Of a stretch of 18,977 nucleotides of DNA, positions 15,774 to 18,977 are shown one piece after another (the stretch's first letter is position 1; each line of letters begins with the position of its first letter). The stretch comes from JADYZU01 sp964443055 (GTDB lineage Bacteria; Pseudomonadota; Alphaproteobacteria; Rhodobacterales; Rhodobacteraceae), in assembly GCA_964443055.1 (NCBI GenBank), contig CAYUBT010000030.1, positions 1 to 18,977 on the forward strand, in the 5' to 3' direction. Below the pieces are notes generated by a model. The model saw only the letters and a program-made list of their open reading frames with translations. It was not told the DNA's origin and did no database searches. Position numbers and translations under genes: made by a program.

Positions 15774-17251
15774 ACGCGCTCAACACATTGACGGTTGCCG
15801 CCGCCCGTGACGGGCTGCGCAGGGGCGATTTCACCGCGCTCGACCTGACCGACGCCTGTCTCGCGGCCATGGACGGGGCCCGGGCCCTCAACGCCTTCAT
15901 CCACGAGATGCCGGACGAGGCCCGCGAACAGGCCCGGGCGGCGGATGTGCGGCTTGCTGCCGGCGACGCCCCCGCGCTGGCCGGAATTCCGCTCGGGATC
16001 AAGGATCTGTTCTGCATGAAAGGCGTGCCGACGCGTGCCGCCTCGCGCATCCTCGAAGGATTCCGGCCGGAATATGATTCGACCGTGACGGCGCGGTTGC
16101 AATCATCGGGCGCGGTCATGCTCGGCAAGCTCAACATGGACGAATTCGCGATGGGTTCGTCGAACGAGACCTCGGCTTTCGGTCCTGTAATCAATCCCTG
16201 GAAGGTGGACGAGGCGCAACTGACGCCCGGCGGCTCATCGGGCGGTTCGGCTGCGGCGGTGGCGGCCGATCTCTGCCTGGCGGCGACCGGCACCGACACC
16301 GGCGGCTCGATCCGCCAGCCTGCGGCCTTCACCGGGCTCACCGGACTCAAGCCGACCTGGGGCCGGGTGAGCCGCTGGGGCATCATCGCCTTCGCGTCCT
16401 CGCTCGATCAGGCGGGCCCGATCACCCGCGATGTGCGCGACGCCGCGATCATGCTGCAGGCCATGGCCGGGCATGATGCGAAGGATTCGACCTCGGCGGA
16501 TATTCCGGTGCCCGATTTCGAATCCATGCTGACGGGTGACATCCGCGGCAAGGTGATCGGCATTCCGGACGAATACCGCCTTGACGGGATGCCCGCCGAC
16601 ATTGCCGCGTTGTGGGAGCGCGGGGCGGAAATGCTGAGCGATGCGGGGGCCGAGATCCGCGAGATCAGCCTGCCGCATACGAAATATGCCCTGCCGGTCT
16701 ATTACGTGATCGCGCCTGCCGAGGCCTCGTCCAACCTCGCCCGGTTCGATGGCGTGCGCTTCGGCCACCGTGCGAGGCTCGGTCCAGGCGACGGCATCTA
16801 CGACATGTATGAAAAGACTCGCGCCGAGGGTTTCGGTCACGAGGTGAAGCGGCGGGTGATGATCGGCACACATGTGCTGTCTGCGGGATTCTACGACGCC
16901 TATTACAACCGTGCCCGCAAGGTGCGCACGCTGATCAAGCGCGATTTCGAGGCAGCATTTGCAGATGGTGTCGACGCGATCCTCACCCCGTCCACACCGT
17001 CTGCGGCCTTCGCGCTGGGCCAGTCCGAGACGATGGACCCGGTCGAGATGTATCTCAACGACGTGTTCACCGTGACGGCGAGCCTTGCCGGCCTGCCGGC
17101 GATCTCGGTTCCCGCCGGCCTGAACGGGCGCGGCCTGCCGCTCGGCCTGCAGCTCATCGGCCAGGCCTGGGGCGAGGGCGATCTGCTGAACACGGCCTTT
17201 TCACTCGAACGTGCAGCGGGATTCGTGGCCAGCCCCGCGCGCTGGTGGTAA
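15770..17251 (+). CDS. gatA: Asp-tRNA(Asn)/Glu-tRNA(Gln) amidotransferase subunit GatA
   Basis: GatA is the amidase-signature subunit that releases ammonia from glutamine for the GatB transamidation step. The 493-residue product is of normal length. The Ser-cisSer-Lys triad can be placed at K78 (GIKDLF), S156 (PGGSSGGSAAAVAA) and S180 (TDTGGSIRQPA); the 24-residue spacing of the two serines is that of the family. The C-terminal region ends with the expected GLPLGLQLIGQAWGEGDLL stretch. It is translated from an ATGA overlap with gatC. GatB is not in the window and must be encoded elsewhere. Several long minus-strand open frames opposite it are shadows. Confidence 0.97.
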   Translation: MNALNTLTVAAARDGLRRGDFTALDLTDACLAAMDGARALNAFIHEMPDEAREQARAADVRLAAGDAPALAGIPLGIKDLFCMKGVPTRAASRILEGFRPEYDSTVTARLQSSGAVMLGKLNMDEFAMGSSNETSAFGPVINPWKVDEAQLTPGGSSGGSAAAVAADLCLAATGTDTGGSIRQPAAFTGLTGLKPTWGRVSRWGIIAFASSLDQAGPITRDVRDAAIMLQAMAGHDAKDSTSADIPVPDFESMLTGDIRGKVIGIPDEYRLDGMPADIAALWERGAEMLSDAGAEIREISLPHTKYALPVYYVIAPAEASSNLARFDGVRFGHRARLGPGDGIYDMYEKTRAEGFGHEVKRRVMIGTHVLSAGFYDAYYNRARKVRTLIKRDFEAAFADGVDAILTPSTPSAAFALGQSETMDPVEMYLNDVFTVTASLAGLPAISVPAGLNGRGLPLGLQLIGQAWGEGDLLNTAFSLERAAGFVASPARWW

Positions 17252-17279
17252 GGGCGGGAAAACCGTGGCGGAGCGGGTG

Positions 17280-17966
17280 ATGACAAGGCTGGTTCTTCTG
17301 GCAATCGCGGGGCTCGCGCTGGGAGCCTGTTCGACGCGGCCGCCGGTGAGCAACCCCGGTGTGGGGTTCGGCGACTATTCCCAACATGCCGGACAGAACA
17401 TGGCGACCGCCCCGACCTCGACGCTCGCCGCGCCGGTCACGGTGACCGGGGGGGCCATCGGCCCGGGTGAACTGGCTGCTGTCGGGATCGGTGGTGCGCC
17501 CGCCGCATCGCCGTCGGCGCAGGCACCTGCGGCAACTGCGGGACAGGGCGCGCCGCTGGTGATCCAGTCCTCGGGCATTTCCGACGAACAGGATTTCGAC
17601 GCGGTCTCGGAGCGCGAAACGATCGAATCCGACGCTGAACGCCTCGCCCGTGCGGCCGAAGCCTATCAGGTGATCCAGCCCACCGCGCTTCCCGAACGCC
17701 CGGCCGATACCGGCCCGGACATTGTCGCCTATGCGCTGGGTGCGCCGAACCGCATCGGCCAGCCCTGGTATTCGCGTTTCATGTTCTCCGGCCAGCGCCG
17801 GTTCGAGCGCAACTGTGCGGGCTACCGCAGCGCCGAGGAAGCGCAGCGCGATTTTCTTGCGCGCGGCGGGCCGGAACGCGATCCGCGCGGCATTGACCCC
17901 GACGGCGACGGATTCGCCTGCAACTGGGATCCGGCGCCCTATCTGGCCGCCGTCGGCCGGAGCTGA
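17280..17966 (+). CDS. Predicted lipoprotein with C-terminal Excalibur-type calcium-binding domain
   Basis: The 228-residue protein has a lipoprotein signal (MTRLVLLAIAGLALGAC, lipobox L14-G15-A16-C17), a long Ala/Pro/Gly/Thr-rich spacer to about residue 120, and a folded C-terminal part. Residues 178-216 look like an Excalibur domain: C179 in NCAGY, then DPDGDGFAC with D206, D208 and D210 as likely calcium ligands and C214 as a disulfide partner of C179. Excalibur domains are extracytoplasmic and often sit in wall-associated or nuclease proteins. The ATG at 17280-17282 has GGAG 6 nt upstream; a frame start at 17211 lies in gatA and lacks a leader. It follows gatA by 28 nt and its stop overlaps the amidase start, which suggests a cell-envelope function. 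Confidence 0.83.
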   Translation: MTRLVLLAIAGLALGACSTRPPVSNPGVGFGDYSQHAGQNMATAPTSTLAAPVTVTGGAIGPGELAAVGIGGAPAASPSAQAPAATAGQGAPLVIQSSGISDEQDFDAVSERETIESDAERLARAAEAYQVIQPTALPERPADTGPDIVAYALGAPNRIGQPWYSRFMFSGQRRFERNCAGYRSAEEAQRDFLARGGPERDPRGIDPDGDGFACNWDPAPYLAAVGRS

Positions 17967-18622
17967 TCCGCGACCACCCATCCCCGAACTGCGGCGCGCG
18001 CCGGGATGGACAGCGCCCCGATCTGGTGGTGCTCCATTACACGGCAATGGACAGTGCGGGTGCGGCGCTCGAGCGGCTCTGCGATCCGGCGGCCGAGGTC
18101 TCGGCCCATTACCTGATCGACGATGATGGAGCGATCCTGCGCCTGGTCCCCGAAGACTTGCGCGCTTGGCACGCAGGCGCGGGTCGCTGGGGCGGGGTGA
18201 CGGATGTCAACTCGCGCTCGATCGGGATCGAACTGCAGAATACGGGGCAGGGGCCCTATGCCCCTGCGCAGATGCACGCACTCAAGCGCCTGCTCGAGGA
18301 TATCCTCGCCCGCCACGCGATCCCGCCCGAACGGGTGATCGGCCATTCCGATATGGCCCCCCTGCGCAAGACCGACCCGGGCCCGTGGTTCGACTGGCGG
18401 GCGCTGGCCGGGGAGGGTCTGTCGGTCTGGCCCGAACCGGGAGAGGCGGGCGATTTTCGCGCGGGTGCCACCGGCTTCGGCTATGATCCCGATGTGCCCG
18501 ACGATGTGCTTCTCGCCGCCTTCCGCCTGCGGTTCCGGCCGTTTCACACGGGTCCGCCGGACGAGACGGACGCCGCATTCGCCATGATGCTTGCCGCCCG
18601 CTGGCCGGTCGCCCGGGAGTGA
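17963..18622 (+). CDS. N-acetylmuramoyl-L-alanine amidase, Amidase_2 type, probable CTG start
   Basis: This zinc amidase of the AmpD/T7-lysozyme fold cleaves the bond between muramic acid and L-Ala in peptidoglycan or its fragments. Zinc ligands are H25 (VVLHYT), H128 (VIGHSD) and D138 (RKTDPGP). There is no signal peptide, so it resembles cytoplasmic AmpD-type muropeptide recyclers. The frame has no ATG, GTG or TTG between the upstream stop (17894) and a GTG at 18026. The GTG would cut off conserved-looking residues (IRDHPSPNCGARRDG) and place the first zinc ligand at residue 4. I therefore choose the CTG at 17963, which overlaps the lipoprotein stop as CTGA and gives 219 residues. A conservative annotation would start at 18026 with 198 residues. 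A sequence error at the start is also possible. Confidence 0.87.
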   Translation: MIRDHPSPNCGARRDGQRPDLVVLHYTAMDSAGAALERLCDPAAEVSAHYLIDDDGAILRLVPEDLRAWHAGAGRWGGVTDVNSRSIGIELQNTGQGPYAPAQMHALKRLLEDILARHAIPPERVIGHSDMAPLRKTDPGPWFDWRALAGEGLSVWPEPGEAGDFRAGATGFGYDPDVPDDVLLAAFRLRFRPFHTGPPDETDAAFAMMLAARWPVARE

Positions 18623-18646
18623 GCGACGGGGCACCGCCAGCATCAA
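18623..18646. other. Short spacer after the amidase gene
   Basis: No gene or site is seen in this short segment between the amidase stop and the palindromic element. Confidence 0.4.
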
Positions 18647-18730
18647 CCGTCATTGCGAGGAGCCGAAGGCGACGCGGCAAGCCTGAGACGTGGGGATTCT
18701 GGCTTGCTTCGCTCGCGCTCGCAATGACGG
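18647..18730. repeat. Palindromic dispersed-repeat-like element (REP/MITE type)
   Basis: An 84-bp element is bounded by perfect 13-bp inverted repeats, CCGTCATTGCGAG (18647-18659) and CTCGCAATGACGG (18718-18730). It has a second nested pair, GCAAGCC (18677-18683) and GGCTTGC (18701-18707). The 'GTCATTGCGAG...CTCGCAATGAC' ends are those of a repeat type found between genes in many bacterial genomes, often in numerous copies. The whole can fold into one long hairpin on either strand. Placed between the gat/amidase run and the rnpB promoter, it may end or protect upstream transcripts. It carries no coding sequence, so any mobility would need help from elsewhere. Confidence 0.75.
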
Positions 18731-18745
18731 GGGCGCGCGAAACGG

Positions 18746-18774
18746 TTGACCGGGCCCCCTCGCGTCCCTATCTG
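18746..18774 (+). promoter_or_regulatory. Sigma70-type promoter of rnpB
   Basis: TTGACC (18746-18751) and TATCTG (18769-18774) are separated by exactly 17 nt. The -35 box matches the consensus in 5 of 6 positions and the -10 in 4 of 6. Transcription would begin about 18778-18781, precisely where the RNase P RNA is expected to start. This is the best-supported promoter in the window. Confidence 0.8.
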
Positions 18775-18778
18775 CATG

Positions 18779-18977
18779 GGGCGGATGGCCGGACGGCTGC
18801 GGGGGGCGATATGCCGCCCGAGGAAAGTCCGGGCTCCACAGGGCACGGTGCCGGGTAACGCCCGGCGGGGGCAACCCCAGGGAAAGCGCCACAGAGAACA
18901 AGACCGCCACGGGTCCGCCCGTGGCAAGGGTGAAACGGTGGGGCAAGAGCCCACCGCGGGACGGGCAACCGGACCGG
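18779..18977 (+). ncRNA. rnpB: RNase P RNA, bacterial type A, 3' part missing
   Basis: This is the catalytic RNA that matures the 5' end of tRNAs. The conserved P4/J-region GAGGAAAGTCCGGGCTCC is at 18820-18837. It is followed by the P8 hairpin (CCGGG-TAAC-GCCCGG at about 18851-18864), a P9-like GGGG-GCAA-CCCC, and the conserved ACAGAGAACAAGACCGCC. The P12 stem is CCACGGG/CCCGTGG (18907-18924), and then comes GGTGAAACGGTGGGGCAAGAGCCCACC of the P13/P14 region. P3 is short (18801-18819), as is usual in alphaproteobacteria. The window ends after roughly the first half to 60 percent of the molecule, so the 3' domains with the second P4 strand and the CCA-binding loop are not seen. The exact 5' end is inferred from the promoter. 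Confidence 0.95.

Noticed and set aside
14543..16102. 519-residue version of the UPF0173 hydrolase
   Set aside because: The extra N-terminal 283 residues are antisense to gatC and gatA; the ATG at 15253 has a good ribosome-binding site and matches the family start.
1..18977. CRISPR arrays, tRNA or rRNA genes, transposases, phage genes
   Set aside because: I looked for regularly spaced repeats, cloverleaf signatures and recognisable mobile-element proteins and saw none.

Overview
The window is GC-rich, densely coded DNA in the style of an alphaproteobacterium of the Rhodobacteraceae/Paracoccaceae type. The evidence is the soluble NAD-dependent formate dehydrogenase genes, an alphaproteobacterial TamA/TamB pair, a TadG/TadE-type gene trio, a gatCA pair without gatB, and an RNase P RNA of bacterial type A. 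It is chromosomal and mostly conserved. I see no phage, transposase, CRISPR, tRNA or rRNA.

Layout. From 1 to about 14.26 kb every gene I support lies on the minus strand. Read in transcription order (high to low coordinate) these are: a TadG-like vWA protein and two TadE-like proteins with overlapping ends (14261-11414); a 76-residue lipoprotein (11219-10989); hom and truA, 8 nt apart (10909-8847); tamA and tamB, overlapping by one base (8745-2294); a LysR regulator with a GTG start (2262-1360); and fdsG with the 5' half of fdsB, overlapping by 4 bases and cut by the left edge (1268-1). A UPF0173 metal-dependent hydrolase (15253-14543, minus) is divergent from a plus-strand run: gatC-gatA, an Excalibur-type lipoprotein and a zinc amidase (15486-18622). 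After an 84-bp palindromic repeat element, a good sigma70 promoter leads into rnpB, which is cut by the right edge.

How the genes work together. FdsG and FdsB form the NAD-reducing arm of soluble formate dehydrogenase, and the LysR gene directly upstream is its likely regulator. TamA (outer membrane Omp85) and TamB (inner-membrane-anchored periplasm-spanning protein) form the TAM envelope machine. Hom acts in Thr/Met synthesis and TruA in tRNA modification. The Tad trio encodes membrane-anchored proteins of a Flp/Tad pilus apparatus whose motor, secretin and pilin genes are not in this window. GatC and GatA are two subunits of the tRNA amidotransferase. The lipoprotein and amidase at the end of the gat run point to the cell envelope.

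I did not find a convincing undescribed system. The points most worth a second look are a run of four inverted repeats in the hydrolase/gatC divergent region, an amidase with no conventional start codon in the expected place, a 10-N gap flanked by an 8-bp duplication that looks like an uncollapsed contig overlap, the separate Cys-rich TadG/TadE trio, and the palindromic element between the amidase and rnpB.
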